Position numbers and translations under genes: made by a program. This document shows, piece by piece, positions 18,072 to 26,755 of a stretch of DNA of 64,000 nt. This DNA comes from Cyanobacteria bacterium FACHB-471 (GTDB taxonomy: Bacteria > Cyanobacteriota > Cyanobacteriia > Elainellales > Elainellaceae). The notes beneath the pieces were generated by a model that saw only the letters and a list, made by a program, of their open reading frames with translations, ran no database searches and had not been told where the DNA came from. Position 1 is the first letter of the stretch. Each line of letters starts with the position of its first letter. The DNA lies in the NCBI GenBank assembly GCA_014695345.1, contig JACJOC010000049.1, forward strand, positions 394,466 to 458,465, in the 5' to 3' direction.

Positions 18072-18506
18072 CTAGCTGCGCTTAAGCAGGGACGAAACGC
18101 GGCTTTTAACCTGATCTAGGGCAGCCCCAATCCCGCCAGTCACGCCAGGTTGGGGTGGCACTGCTAGCTGAATCGGCTCATCCTTAAATTCTTTGAGGCG
18201 ATAGCCATATTCCAAATGCTGCTGATGTTTCCGCAACACAGGATAAAGGCGGAAAGCTCCCTGAAGCAGGTCTGCTTGACTGCCAAAAATAGCCTCGCTG
18301 ATCTGACTGGAGCGCTTAACGGCGATCGCCCCCACGGGATACCAGCCTTTTTTGCCTTGAATACGAATATAAACCTCAAATTCTGGAATTCCGTCAGCCC
18401 GCATCCGGTCAAGCTCTTGAGATGCCTTAGCGCGTTCTTGCGATCGCTTAGAGACTTTAGCTTGAGACTGAGGCTGCGTTTTTCCAAACCCAAGATTGGT
18501 TGTCAT
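18072..18506 (-). CDS. HHL1-like protein
   Basis: A 144-residue protein matching the HHL1-like (DUF6523) family of cyanobacteria and plants. The plant protein HHL1 (hypersensitive to high light 1) is a thylakoid factor that helps photosystem II repair under strong light; the cyanobacterial function is inferred from it. Visible features are a basic, charged N-terminal third (KVSKRSQERAKASQELDRMR), the conserved IPEFEVYIRIQGKKGWYPVGAIAVKRSSQI block at about 40-69 and the AIFGSQADLLQGAFRLYPVL stretch. No membrane segment is obvious. The start is the ATG at 18504-18506. It is monocistronic. Confidence 0.85.
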   Translation of the reverse strand: MTTNLGFGKTQPQSQAKVSKRSQERAKASQELDRMRADGIPEFEVYIRIQGKKGWYPVGAIAVKRSSQISEAIFGSQADLLQGAFRLYPVLRKHQQHLEYGYRLKEFKDEPIQLAVPPQPGVTGGIGAALDQVKSRVSSLLKRS

Positions 18507-18567
18507 ACAACTCTATGCTATAAACCTTAATAAAAGTTTACAGCTTTTTCAGAAAATTCGACAGATT

Positions 18568-18602
18568 TGCATGAGGGGTTATTGGTAATTACCCCTCATG
18601 CA
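18568..18602. repeat. Inverted repeat upstream of the HHL1-like and HU genes
   Basis: Perfect 12-base arms TGCATGAGGGGT and its complement around an 11-base loop, lying in the divergent spacer between the HHL1-like gene (minus) and HU (plus). It may be an operator, a terminator of an unseen transcript or a dispersed repeat. The remaining spacer up to 18878 carries a possible -10 box TACAAT about 40 bases before the HU start. Confidence 0.6.
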
Positions 18603-18878
18603 CCTTCCAGACCCTTTGGAATGAGTATTGCCGATTTATATCAAGCAGGCAAACTGCTTGCCCCGCAGGAAATCAGGGTTTCCAGGTCTATAGTGTCCTA
18701 TATCAAATCGCTCATCTCACAGTGAGTAATTGGCTGCTGATTGGTCAAAACCATTAACCACTGCAATTACCCCTGAAACCCGCTCTATATAAAAATTTCT
18801 GCGGAAAATGAGTCATTTCTGTACATTTGCACTACAATTCACTTCAAACAGTTGAAATGCTTGTGAGGACTGTATTTC

Positions 18879-19169
18879 ATGAATAAAGGTGACTTGATCG
18901 ACGCGGTTGCAGAAAAAGCAGGTGTAACCAAAAAAGAGGCCGATCAGATTTTGACGGCTTTGTTTGAGACAATTCAGGACGCTGTAGCCGAAGGTGAAAA
19001 GGTAACGCTAGTTGGCTTTGGCACCTTTGAACCTCGCGATCGCAAAGAGCGTGAGGGACGTAACCCTAAGAGTGGAGAAACAATCAAAATTCCAGCAACC
19101 CGTGTTCCTGCGTTCAGTGCAGGCAAGCTATTCAAGGAGAAAATCTCCTCGAACGGAAAAGTTGCATAA
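18879..19169 (+). CDS. hup: HU-family DNA-binding protein
   Basis: The 96-residue product is a histone-like HU protein that bends and compacts DNA as a dimer. It begins MNKGDLIDAVAEKAGVTKKEADQ, with the dimer helices in the first 40 residues, the VTLVGFGTFEPRDRKEREGRNPKSGE arm region at about 48-72 and ATRVPAFSAGKLFKEKI at the end. The conserved proline that intercalates into DNA lies in the arm (RNPKSGETIKIPA). Length is normal. TGTGAGGACTG lies just upstream of the ATG. A strong hairpin terminator follows. Confidence 0.97.
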   Translation: MNKGDLIDAVAEKAGVTKKEADQILTALFETIQDAVAEGEKVTLVGFGTFEPRDRKEREGRNPKSGETIKIPATRVPAFSAGKLFKEKISSNGKVA

Positions 19170-19188
19170 CATTCGCTGTTTTAGGATT

Positions 19189-19231
19189 ACTCCAGTTGCC
19201 ATTGCTTCAGAAAAGCAATGGCAACTGGAGT
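19189..19231 (+). terminator. Terminator of the HU gene
   Basis: A 20-bp uninterrupted stem (arms ACTCCAGTTGCCATTGCTTx and complement, closing on a few loop bases) starts 20 bases after the HU stop codon and is followed by TTTCC. It is a strong candidate rho-independent terminator, though the T run is short. Confidence 0.75.
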
Positions 19232-19260
19232 TTCCTAATGCAGCTTCAAAGCTGGTTTGT

Positions 19261-19299
19261 GAGAAGGGGGATGCTGGCTTAGCCAGCATCCCCCTTCTC
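19261..19299. repeat. Perfect 39-base palindrome between HU and topA
   Basis: Arms of 19 bases (GAGAAGGGGGATGCTGGCT and complement) separated by one base. It lies 20 bases past the topA stop codon on the minus strand and 30 bases after the HU terminator, so it may end topA transcription. GGGGGATG-type hairpins also occur at 18010, suggesting a repeat family. Confidence 0.75.
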
Positions 19300-19318
19300 G
19301 CTTCAATGTCAAATTCAC

Positions 19319-21577
19319 TCAGGTGTTTAACACACCAAACTTGGGGGACCAAAAGCCATCTTTCCCCTGAAAGAAGGCAACCTCTTTACACTTCCCTCTG
19401 CGATTCTCAATTAAGGAACAGCGTAACATTACTTTTGCTTGTCCTTCTCTGGTGTAGGTATAGCGCTCTAGTAATGCTCCACAAACCGGACAAGGATAGT
19501 CTGTAAAGGATTCTGGATCGGGAGTGCGTTGACTATAGGGCAACTCATATTTCTTAGCTTTTGAGTTCCAAAACATGACAGTGGCACAACCTGGTTTGAT
19601 GCACTTGAGAAAGTGATTAGCCTTCAGCTTTTTGGAGCGAGAAGGGACTTTATGCATTAGCTCACCACAGCTTGGACAGGCAACCTTAGAAACCTGCTGA
19701 GCTGTTTTCGTTTGGGCTGTTTTCGTTTGAGCTGTTTTCGTTAAAGATTTCTCAGGTTGAGCAGAAGAATTCTGCCCGGAGGGAGTCTGCTGTGCTTCTT
19801 TAAAGTGAGTTGCTTTAAGATGAGTCGCTTTAAAGTCATTTGACCCGATCGCCTGTCGTGCTTTCACGATTGCGGGTGCAAAGTAATCTCGATGCCAACT
19901 GGTGAGATAGGTTTGCCAGTCTTGCTGCCCAGAGGCGATCGCATCTAGCGCCGTTTCCATTTGCGCTGTAAACGCGGGTTGAATCAGGTCAGGCAAAAGC
20001 TTTTCTAAAGCAGCATCCAGATCTAAGCCCAATGCGGTTGGCTGGAGTTTGCCCTGCAAAAGCTGTACATAGTCTCGCTCTCGAAGTGTTTTGATGGTCG
20101 GTGCGTAGGTGCTGGGTCGTCCAATTCCCTGGCGCTCCATTAACTGCACCAGTTTTGGTTCGCTGTAGCGGGGTGGCGGTTGGGTTTGCTTTTGATCTGC
20201 CTGAGCTTTTTGAAGCTGTAACACTTGCCCGGTCTGAAGTGGCGGCAGTTGAGCGTCAGCACTGAGGTTATTCCAATAGCGGGTATAGCCTGCAAACTCT
20301 AAAACTTGCCCTCTAGCTTCCCAAAAAGCGGTGCCTGATTGCGTCACCACATGAGTTTTTTGTAAACGCGCCGGACAGCACTGAGAGGCGATCGCCCGAT
20401 TCCAAATTAGCTCATATAGGTTCGCCTCATCTGCTGACGCTGCAAGCGGCGGAACGCGATTCACATCTGTTGGACGAATGGCTTCGTGGGCTTCTTGTGC
20501 GCCCTTAACAGCACGATGTTTTGCGGTGCGTTGAGGCACATTGGTGGGATCATGCTGCTCTAGGTACTGCCGCACTGCCTGACAAAAAGGTGCAGCAAGG
20601 ACGACCGAATCGGTTCGCATGTAGGTGATGTAGCCCGCTTCATAAAGTGACTGCGCCACTTTCATCGTTTTTTCGGGGCTAAATCGCAGCTTAGCGCCTG
20701 CTGCCTGCTGGAGGGTAGAAGTGATAAAAGGTGCAGGGGGTGATTGATAGACGACCTTTCCTTCTACCTTGACAACCTGGTGAGGCGTAGAGCGGGCGAT
20801 CGCCACCAGTCGGTCTGCTTCTGCCTGAGTTGTGACTCGCTCCGACTCCTGTTTAGGCTTGCTGTCCTCATTGGTAGAAGCATCGTCTGAAGATTCTGCT
20901 GGAGGCTGACTTGAGGCTTGTCCAACTCTGCGCTGAGCCGTAAGCTTGCTGCGATAAAAAGCCTTGAACCCTTCTCGATAGCTCACCCAAACGCTCCAAT
21001 AATCTTCAGGCTTAAAAGTTTGGATTTCTCGCTCTCGCACACAGAGCAGGTGCAGCGTCGCACTTTGTACTCGCCCCATCGACTTCGCACCGTTGTTGAG
21101 CTGCCACACCACATGCCTGCTGCCTTTGTAGCCCACCAGCTTATCCAAACAGTCACGAGCCCGACCTGCGGCAATCAAGGCTTGATCTAAAGTGCGGGGA
21201 TGAGCGATCGCCTGTTGCACTGCTGCTGGCGTAATTTCGCTGTATACGACCCGCCTGGGGTTCTTTAGCCGCAATTCTTGCTGAAGGTGCCAGCCAATTG
21301 TTTCTCCCTCGCGATCGGGGTCAGTCGCGATGTAAACCGCGTTCGCTTGCTTTACCGCTTGCCGCAGTTCAGCCAGTACTTTCTTTGCCCGGGCATCTCT
21401 TGGTTCATAGCGGCAGTGGATTTGAGCTCCCTCTAAATCAAACCCCAGCGCGTCCTCTCCATCGTTTGCCAATTCTCGAATGTGCCCCATGCTGGCTTTC
21501 ACAATCCAGTTGGGACCCAATATCTGACCTAGCTTTTTCAACTTGCCAGGACTTTCAATTAGCAGCAGATTTGCCAT
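19319..21577 (-). CDS. topA: Type IA DNA topoisomerase I
   Basis: About 752 residues from the ATG at 21577 (MANLLLIESPGKLKK); an in-frame GTG lies four codons upstream. The enzyme relaxes negative supercoils by cutting one strand through a 5-prime phosphotyrosine. The Toprim domain shows IESPGK at the start and the acidic TDPDREGETIGWH block at about 91-103; the catalytic tyrosine is in YITYMRTDS near residue 320. A low-complexity Gln/Thr/Lys linker (repeats of KTAQT) precedes two zinc-ribbon units with CPSCG and CPVCG. Cyanobacterial housekeeping TopA is usually longer, and I cannot tell whether this is the only copy or a second one. It converges on HU and is divergent from the TspO-like gene. 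Confidence 0.93.
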   Translation of the reverse strand: MANLLLIESPGKLKKLGQILGPNWIVKASMGHIRELANDGEDALGFDLEGAQIHCRYEPRDARAKKVLAELRQAVKQANAVYIATDPDREGETIGWHLQQELRLKNPRRVVYSEITPAAVQQAIAHPRTLDQALIAAGRARDCLDKLVGYKGSRHVVWQLNNGAKSMGRVQSATLHLLCVREREIQTFKPEDYWSVWVSYREGFKAFYRSKLTAQRRVGQASSQPPAESSDDASTNEDSKPKQESERVTTQAEADRLVAIARSTPHQVVKVEGKVVYQSPPAPFITSTLQQAAGAKLRFSPEKTMKVAQSLYEAGYITYMRTDSVVLAAPFCQAVRQYLEQHDPTNVPQRTAKHRAVKGAQEAHEAIRPTDVNRVPPLAASADEANLYELIWNRAIASQCCPARLQKTHVVTQSGTAFWEARGQVLEFAGYTRYWNNLSADAQLPPLQTGQVLQLQKAQADQKQTQPPPRYSEPKLVQLMERQGIGRPSTYAPTIKTLRERDYVQLLQGKLQPTALGLDLDAALEKLLPDLIQPAFTAQMETALDAIASGQQDWQTYLTSWHRDYFAPAIVKARQAIGSNDFKATHLKATHFKEAQQTPSGQNSSAQPEKSLTKTAQTKTAQTKTAQQVSKVACPSCGELMHKVPSRSKKLKANHFLKCIKPGCATVMFWNSKAKKYELPYSQRTPDPESFTDYPCPVCGALLERYTYTREGQAKVMLRCSLIENRRGKCKEVAFFQGKDGFWSPKFGVLNT

Positions 21578-21896
21578 CTTCTCAACCACTTAAACCTGTG
21601 GCATGACTCACTTGCCTTCGTAAAGCCGCTTTTAGAGATGAAATGAATCACGTTCCTACAATTTGGTGCTTTGCCCAATCGACAAGCTAGCAAAAGCAAG
21701 TTCACTTGTACTATAACATCCTGCATCTGCTTAGGAATGAACTCGCAGGATGTTTCTTTGCAAACGCATCCAGGGAAAGAGGCGAATTCTATCTGCCGAA
21801 GTTTTCCCAGTCTAAAAACGCACTCGATCGCCACTTGGATAGGTGTGATTCATTGGAGAACAAGGCAGGATTAGAAGTAAAACTTAGTTGCAGCGT
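21578..21896. other. Divergent spacer between topA and the TspO-like gene
   Basis: About 320 bases with no supported ORF; should contain both promoters. No obvious hairpin. Confidence 0.5.
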
Positions 21897-22685
21897 ATGA
21901 AAGCATCTTCATCCGATCACTCTGGAATGGGACTGGCGATCGCCACGCTCCTTGCCATTCTTGCCACACTCACCGTGAATGCTCTATCAAACTTCTTTCC
22001 ACCTGAGGGGTTAAACATTGGTGAAATTGCCAATACTGTCCTGCAAGGGGTACAAATCACGCCAGCAAACTATGCCTTTGCGATTTGGGGACTCATTTAC
22101 CTGGGGTTAATTACCTATGGCGTTTACCAGCTTCATCCGAGTCGCCGGAGTGAACCACGGATTCGTCGTGCCAGTGGTTTTCTGATCGTTGCCTGCCTTG
22201 CTCAAATTATTTGGGTGTATCTGTTTACCACACAACTGTTTTGGTTGTCCGTGGTTGCCATGTTGGGCATTTTGGTGTCACTCATCGCTGCCTATCTCCA
22301 GTTGGGAATTGGTCATATCAGAGCTTCCAGAAGTCACAGATGGCAAGCATTTACACCTTTTAGTGTTTATCTTGGCTGGATTTCGGTAGCAACGGTGGTG
22401 AATGTTGCCTCTGCGCTCTACAGCAACGGTTGGACAGGATGGGGCATCAGCGATGTGAGTTGGACGGTGATTATGCTGATCGCGAGTGCGATTATTGCTG
22501 CTATTGTTGCGGTTCAACGTGCAGATGTTGCTTTCACTTTAGTGTTTGTTTGGGCATACGTGGCGATCGCCATTCGTCAACTCAATACTCCTGCTATTTG
22601 GATTACCGCAGTAGTGGGAGCGATCGCCCTGATCGGGTTACTCACCTTTAGCAGAATGAATAGGCGTAAACTGGTGAATCACTAG
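21897..22685 (+). CDS. TspO/MBR-related tryptophan-rich membrane protein
   Basis: About 262 residues from the ATG at 21897; the in-frame TTG nine bases earlier is less likely. The protein is very hydrophobic, with about seven membrane segments, and carries the TspO-like pattern TPANYAFAIWGLIYLGLITYGVYQ near residues 54-77 and FTPFSVYLGWISVATVVNVAS in the middle. Members of this extended family are related to the five-helix TspO porphyrin/isoprenoid-binding protein but are longer, and their function is not settled. A link to tetrapyrrole or light signalling is only inference. Its stop codon overlaps the 3-prime end of the convergent helicase gene by four bases. Confidence 0.8.
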   Translation: MKASSSDHSGMGLAIATLLAILATLTVNALSNFFPPEGLNIGEIANTVLQGVQITPANYAFAIWGLIYLGLITYGVYQLHPSRRSEPRIRRASGFLIVACLAQIIWVYLFTTQLFWLSVVAMLGILVSLIAAYLQLGIGHIRASRSHRWQAFTPFSVYLGWISVATVVNVASALYSNGWTGWGISDVSWTVIMLIASAIIAAIVAVQRADVAFTLVFVWAYVAIAIRQLNTPAIWITAVVGAIALIGLLTFSRMNRRKLVNH

Positions 22686-24019
22686 TAAATAAATAGCCGC
22701 TGAGCAGCCCGTGTTACAGCAACATAGAGTAACTGATTGCGTTCTCTAATGTTGCGATTCCTCAAAGCGTTAGGCACATCCACAAACACGTTTTGAAAGG
22801 TCGAACCTTGTGACTTGTGAATCGTTAGACAGTAGGCATAACTCAAGTCTGCGAACAGTGCCTTCAAATCCCAAAACTCACGCCAGCGCTTTTCCTTGGC
22901 ATAGAAATCTAGTTTTTGCACAAATTCAAGCTGACTCAACTCATGTAACACGGTTAGATTTCTCTCTTTGCCTTCATCCGTGATTACTTGCAGATACCAG
23001 ACATGCCACGGGCCGTCCTTTCCTGCTGCAACCCCCTGTACCTCACATTCACCAGAGTTCTGTAGGAGCAGGCTGTCATAAAACATATAAGGCGCATTGG
23101 CAACCAGTCGTTCTCCTGGCACAAATCGTGCTGCATCCGCACCATAAATTGCTGCCCGAATCTTTTGGTTTAGCTGATCTACTCTGGCGTTGGTGTAAGC
23201 CACTGCCCGCACATAATCCGGGTCTTTGCGGTAAGACTCACTTTGAAAGGCTCGAATCAACAGTTTTTCCCACTCTCTCGCCTTCACCACAAACACACCT
23301 TCGGTGCGATCGCCATTGGTATCTGTCTCAAACCGGGGAAGCTGTCCACGAGTTAAGTCATTGCGAATCGTCTCAGCTAGAACGGCGATCGCACCACCAT
23401 AGCGCACCACCTCAGTTAGTTCTGAACGCTCATAGATTTTGCTAAACACCAGTGATTCATGTTCATTGATGGGTGGCAACTGAGCAATGTCACCCACAAA
23501 CAAAATTTGAGTCCGCTTATATAAATTGGTTACTGCCTCCATCAACAGCAGCCACATGTCCTCACTGATCATGGAGGCTTCATCCACAATCACCAAACGA
23601 TACTTATCAAAATTATTTTCACCGTTGTAGTCCGGGCGAAAAATCTGTTTTCCTGTGTTCTGGTCAATATCTGGCTTTAACCCCAGCAGTTTGCAGCAGG
23701 TCATACAGTCAACGCCCAACCCCCACTGGTCAGACATTCGCTCCAATACCTTCGTCGCTTTGTTGCTAAAGGCTGTAAAGACGATGGTGTAGGGTTCACG
23801 CTGCTTTTTTTTGAGAGCGCCTTCCCGAATGCGTTTGATCAATGCCTGAAGCAGCGTTGTCTTTCCCGTTCCGGCATAGCCCGTCAGCAAATAGAGCTTT
23901 CGCTTACTGCACACAAAATCTTCCAGGTCTTGCAGCGCCTGCCACTGCTCCTGATTGAGCTTGACACCGGACAAAACTTCTGGAATCTCTGTCGATAGCT
24001 GCTCCGTTGGCTCAGACAT
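22682..24019 (-). CDS. SF1B helicase, RecD2/Dda-like
   Basis: The 445-residue protein is a compact 5-to-3-prime DNA helicase of superfamily 1B. Motif I is GYAGTGKTTLLQ at about 47-58, Ia FTAFSNKATKVL, II LVIVDEASMIS, III FVGDIAQLPPIN, V CLTIHKSQGSTFQNVFVD and VI YVAVTRAAQRLF. The overall size and the UvrD-like C-terminal domain resemble phage T4 Dda and short RecD-like ATPases. Likely roles are replication-fork restart or recombination. The start is the ATG at 24017-24019. It sits near topA but is separated from it by the TspO-like gene on the other strand, so no operon is implied. Confidence 0.9.
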   Translation of the reverse strand: MSEPTEQLSTEIPEVLSGVKLNQEQWQALQDLEDFVCSKRKLYLLTGYAGTGKTTLLQALIKRIREGALKKKQREPYTIVFTAFSNKATKVLERMSDQWGLGVDCMTCCKLLGLKPDIDQNTGKQIFRPDYNGENNFDKYRLVIVDEASMISEDMWLLLMEAVTNLYKRTQILFVGDIAQLPPINEHESLVFSKIYERSELTEVVRYGGAIAVLAETIRNDLTRGQLPRFETDTNGDRTEGVFVVKAREWEKLLIRAFQSESYRKDPDYVRAVAYTNARVDQLNQKIRAAIYGADAARFVPGERLVANAPYMFYDSLLLQNSGECEVQGVAAGKDGPWHVWYLQVITDEGKERNLTVLHELSQLEFVQKLDFYAKEKRWREFWDLKALFADLSYAYCLTIHKSQGSTFQNVFVDVPNALRNRNIRERNQLLYVAVTRAAQRLFIY

Positions 24020-24278
24020 TTCCCTGGCTTAGAACGTTCTTGACCGATGATGCTACTGACTCAGTTGAACAAGCTTGCTTGACGATAGCAAGCTATCCCA
24101 ATTTAAAGCACAAACTGCTCAATGGACTTTTAAGCCATCACCAGAGCAATCCTGTCAAAAATCTAAGATTTGGGATGGCAATTAGATGAGGCGATCGCCC
24201 GTGTTAAATTTTTTGGGCGCAAACTCTTGCTAAGCATTGGCAAGTTTGTTACCCTAGTTAGGCGCTGAAGAACAGCTA

Positions 24279-24351
<73 letters not shown>

Positions 24352-24377
24352 TATTCAAGTGAATTAGAGCAGGTTGA

Positions 24378-24821
24378 TTAGAGTAAGCGAAGCGTTTTTT
24401 CGTCCCGTTTGCCCTGAAAAAATCTGTCAAGCAGTTGGTCAAACACCGATTTTTCAGGCGAAACATACGCAAACAGCGTTGCACAAGATTTTAGCTTCAT
24501 ATCGTCGGGAGAACCGAAGATCTCGTATGCAGTTCGTCCCTCTACACTCAGAACTGCCTCAGCACATTCAATCAAGCGTGAACCGAGAATAGGGTGGCTC
24601 AAGTATGCCTTGGCTTCTGCGACGCTTTTGATTGAGTATCGCTTAGAGGTTGAACTCGACCCTAACCCATCAAACTGGGGAAAAACGTACCACATCCAGT
24701 GCGATCGCTTTCGACCACTTTTGATTTCAGAGAGTGCCTGTTCGTAGTTGGCTTGCTGGGCTTGCAAAAAGCGGTTCAAATCATAAACATCATTCATTGC
24801 ACCAGATTTAATATCTGTCAT
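24378..24821 (-). CDS. DUF1810 family protein
   Basis: The 147-residue protein shows the DUF1810 pattern: YDLNRFLQAQQANYEQALSE, then the strongly conserved IKSGRKRSHWMWYVFPQ at about 38-54, SKRYSIKSVAEAKAYLSHP and the final FDQLLDRFFQGKRDEKTL. AGGAG lies seven bases before the ATG at 24821, which fixes the start. These proteins are widespread, small and cytosolic; I know of no firm biochemical function. Confidence 0.88.
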   Translation of the reverse strand: MTDIKSGAMNDVYDLNRFLQAQQANYEQALSEIKSGRKRSHWMWYVFPQFDGLGSSSTSKRYSIKSVAEAKAYLSHPILGSRLIECAEAVLSVEGRTAYEIFGSPDDMKLKSCATLFAYVSPEKSVFDQLLDRFFQGKRDEKTLRLL

Positions 24822-25003
24822 GAAGCATCTCCTAGCATCCGATAACTAATCTTTCGCCAGCTTGCATGACGAAAGGAAAGAACAATAGACGGATTTAAGT
24901 TGTCAAATGTTTAAGCATAGTGACGCAACATGTTGAGAACAGTTTGTGGATTATTTATCATAACTCTTCCTCTAAATGACGAGTGTTTTAACACTTTCCG
25001 TCT

Positions 25004-25107
25004 TATACCAATTCTCCAGATTTGGACTACACATAGATACTCCTGTAGGGGCGTTTCGCGAAACGCCCCTACCCAATCTGTTGCTCTACTTTAGAGGATT
25101 GGTATTA
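25004..25107. repeat. MITE-like element, copy 1
   Basis: About 104 bases bounded by TTATACCAAT and ATTGGTATTA, with a perfect 28-base palindrome of the GTAGGGGCGTTTC type in the middle (25045-25072). Sequence to the right of the palindrome (CCCAATCTGTTGC) matches the element at 44141-44243 closely, so the two are copies of one mobile family. The flanking 24822-25003 stretch shows nothing I can name. Confidence 0.75.
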
Positions 25108-25156
25108 GGAGAATGTGATCGCCCTCCACACCCCACCTCTCAACCTCAAAACACAA

Positions 25157-25324
25157 ATTTCCAACTCTAGAACACGGAAGTTTGACTTCAAAGCCTGAAA
25201 CTTTGACCTCTGAACTCAAAACTTTGACCTCTAAACACGGAACTTCGACTTCAAAGCATGGAATTCCGACTTCAAAGCCTGAAACTTTGACCTCTGAACC
25301 CGGAGCTTTGACCTCTGAACTTGA
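25157..25324. repeat. 21-base tandem repeat array, eight units
   Basis: Units follow AACTTTGACCTCTGAACxxx with a strict 21-base period from about 25178 onward; alternate units carry GACTTCAAAGC instead of GACCTCTGAAC. A first, weaker unit begins near 25157. The period is a multiple of three. The array lies just upstream of copy B of the duplicated element. A similar 21-base array with another sequence is at 46883. Confidence 0.85.
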
Positions 25325-25388
25325 AATGCCGTGATCAGAACTGCGATCGCCGAGCTCAAAACTCCAAGCCTGTAAACCTGTATCAAGA

Positions 25389-25600
25389 ACTACTTGCGAA
25401 AAGCTTCATTCTCAAGTAGTCTGGTTCCTCAGTACAAAAACATATCCGTTATCCAAGCGTCACCTGCTGTTGCGACCAACAACAACAGGCGACTAACCCT
25501 CAAAACTGCGGTAACAGTTCGGAGGGCTAGAGGGCAGTTTATCACTCCATTAGCCACCCTGACTTTGCTATGGCAAAAAAAGCAGCAGGGTGGCTTTGGT
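25389..25600 (+). ncRNA. Structured leader RNA of the duplicated element (copy B)
   Basis: Four hairpins in the same order as in copy A: ACTACTTG/CAAGTAGT (25389-25396 with 25413-25420, perfect), CCTG-C-TGTTG/CAACA-A-CAGG (25463-25472 with 25480-25489), CCCTC/GAGGG enclosing AACTG/CAGTT (25497-25526), and AGCCACCCTG/CAGGGTGGCT (25552-25595) with an internal TTTGC/GCAAA helix, followed by TTGGTTTTC. The last could be a terminator or attenuator ahead of the ORF. The second stem keeps pairing although its sequence differs from copy A. Confidence 0.55.
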
Positions 25601-25710
25601 TTTCGGAGGCAAATCTCAGGGGTTAGGAACTGGGGGTTAGGGGTTAGAGATGTTCTCCCTGGCTCACGGTTCCTAGCTCCTAGTCCCTCAACCTGGAGTT
25701 TTACACTGCC

Positions 25711-25917
25711 ATGACTGACCATTCTGCTCTCATTCAAATCAACCCCGATCCGCGCATTGTCACTACGCTTGTGATCGGCACTGAAGACAACGTGAAAGCA
25801 CACATTCTTAGGCAACATACCCTTGGTGTTGCTGAAGCAAGTGCATGGAGCAAACCCATTCCAGTTCCCCATTGCCCTGATAAGGTGATGTGTGTTCTCA
25901 GTCGCATCATGCTTTAA
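25711..25917 (+). CDS. 68-residue conserved protein of the duplicated element (copy B)
   Basis: Begins MTDHSALIQINPDPR and ends DKVMCVLSRIML; 62 of 68 residues equal copy A. The six substitutions are H/N, V/L, H/R, C/Y, S/N and L/V, clustered at the N-terminus and in the last quarter, while the middle (GTEDNVKAHILRQHTLG) is invariant. GGAG lies 12 bases before the ATG. Nothing in the sequence points to a known family; a small regulatory or nucleic-acid-binding protein is possible but unproven. Confidence 0.7.
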   Translation: MTDHSALIQINPDPRIVTTLVIGTEDNVKAHILRQHTLGVAEASAWSKPIPVPHCPDKVMCVLSRIML

Positions 25918-26111
25918 GGGACCCTATTGAAAGCTTGATGTCTCTTTATCCCTCTCCAGGCTTAACCCAATGAAGTTGGCTTTTAGTGAGCTATATCTAC
26001 AGTGCTTTAGTTTGGGGCTTCACGCTTTCGATAGACGTAATTGAGGAAGCAGAATCATTAAGTTGTTGCTAGTTCCTCGTAATTCAATTGAGGTAATTTA
26101 ATTAAGGTGAG

Positions 26112-26627
26112 ATGATGAATTATCTTGTTGCTGTTTTATCCGATCGCATTCAAGCTGAGGCAGCTTATTCTGCTTTAGAGAACGAAGGTTTAGCCAATAC
26201 TCAAGTTGATATTTTGGGTAATGGCTATAAAAGTGCAGACGAGTACGGACTCATTAACCCAAATCAGCAAGCCCGTAAAGGCGCAAAGCGATTGGCGTTC
26301 TGGTCAGTTCCGTTTGGATTTGTCGCAGGTTATGCATTTAATGTTCTAACAGGGATTGAGATCCTTTCAACGTCTCCTCTCTTGAACCACATTATTGGGG
26401 GACTGTTGGGAGCCGGTTCCGGTGCGTTGGGAGCCTATTTTGTGGGGGGTGGAGTTGGCTTAACCGTGGGCAGCGGAGATGCATTGCCCTATCGCAATCG
26501 CCTTGATGCAGGCAAGTACCTGATTGTGGTGAAAGGAACGGAAGAGTTAACTCGTCAAGCTACTCGTATACTGCGCCAGTTTGAGCCTGAGAACATTCAA
26601 GGATACACTGAGCCAACTAGCGCATAG
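26112..26627 (+). CDS. Membrane-associated hypothetical protein
   Basis: A 171-residue protein, or 170 if the second of two adjacent ATGs is used. The first 50 residues (VAVLSDRIQAEAAYSALENEGL) resemble the ferredoxin-like N-terminal domain of general-stress or DUF1269-type proteins. A glycine-rich hydrophobic hairpin follows (FWSVPFGFVAGYAF and HIIGGLLGAGSGALGAYFVGGGVGL), and the C-terminal GKYLIVVKGTEELTRQATRIL looks like a second copy of the first fold. I read it as an envelope stress protein of unknown function. AAGGTGAG lies directly upstream. Confidence 0.6.
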   Translation: MMNYLVAVLSDRIQAEAAYSALENEGLANTQVDILGNGYKSADEYGLINPNQQARKGAKRLAFWSVPFGFVAGYAFNVLTGIEILSTSPLLNHIIGGLLGAGSGALGAYFVGGGVGLTVGSGDALPYRNRLDAGKYLIVVKGTEELTRQATRILRQFEPENIQGYTEPTSA

Positions 26628-26755
26628 CCTGAGTGACTTAGATGAGGTTGTAGCAAGTTTGTACTGTCTGTCTAACACGTCTATCTAGCACGTTCAACAG
26701 TTGACTCAGTACCCCACTACCTGGTTTTCTTCAGGTAGCACTTAATCACAACCTT

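Larger units (their letters stand above)
25345..25919 (+). repeat. Copy B of the duplicated structured-RNA/small-protein element
   Basis: Plus-strand counterpart of 12745-13250. The homology runs from a HIP1-containing GCGATCGCC to the stop codon of the 68-codon ORF. Compared with copy A it carries about 70 extra bases between the last hairpin and the ORF, made of GGGGTTAGG-type low-complexity repeats, so the leader tolerates insertion there while the ORF stays intact. Confidence 0.8.

Noticed and set aside
25157..25324. Tandem arrays as CRISPR
   Set aside because: Units of 21 bases are contiguous without spacers, and no cas genes are present; same for 46883-47134.
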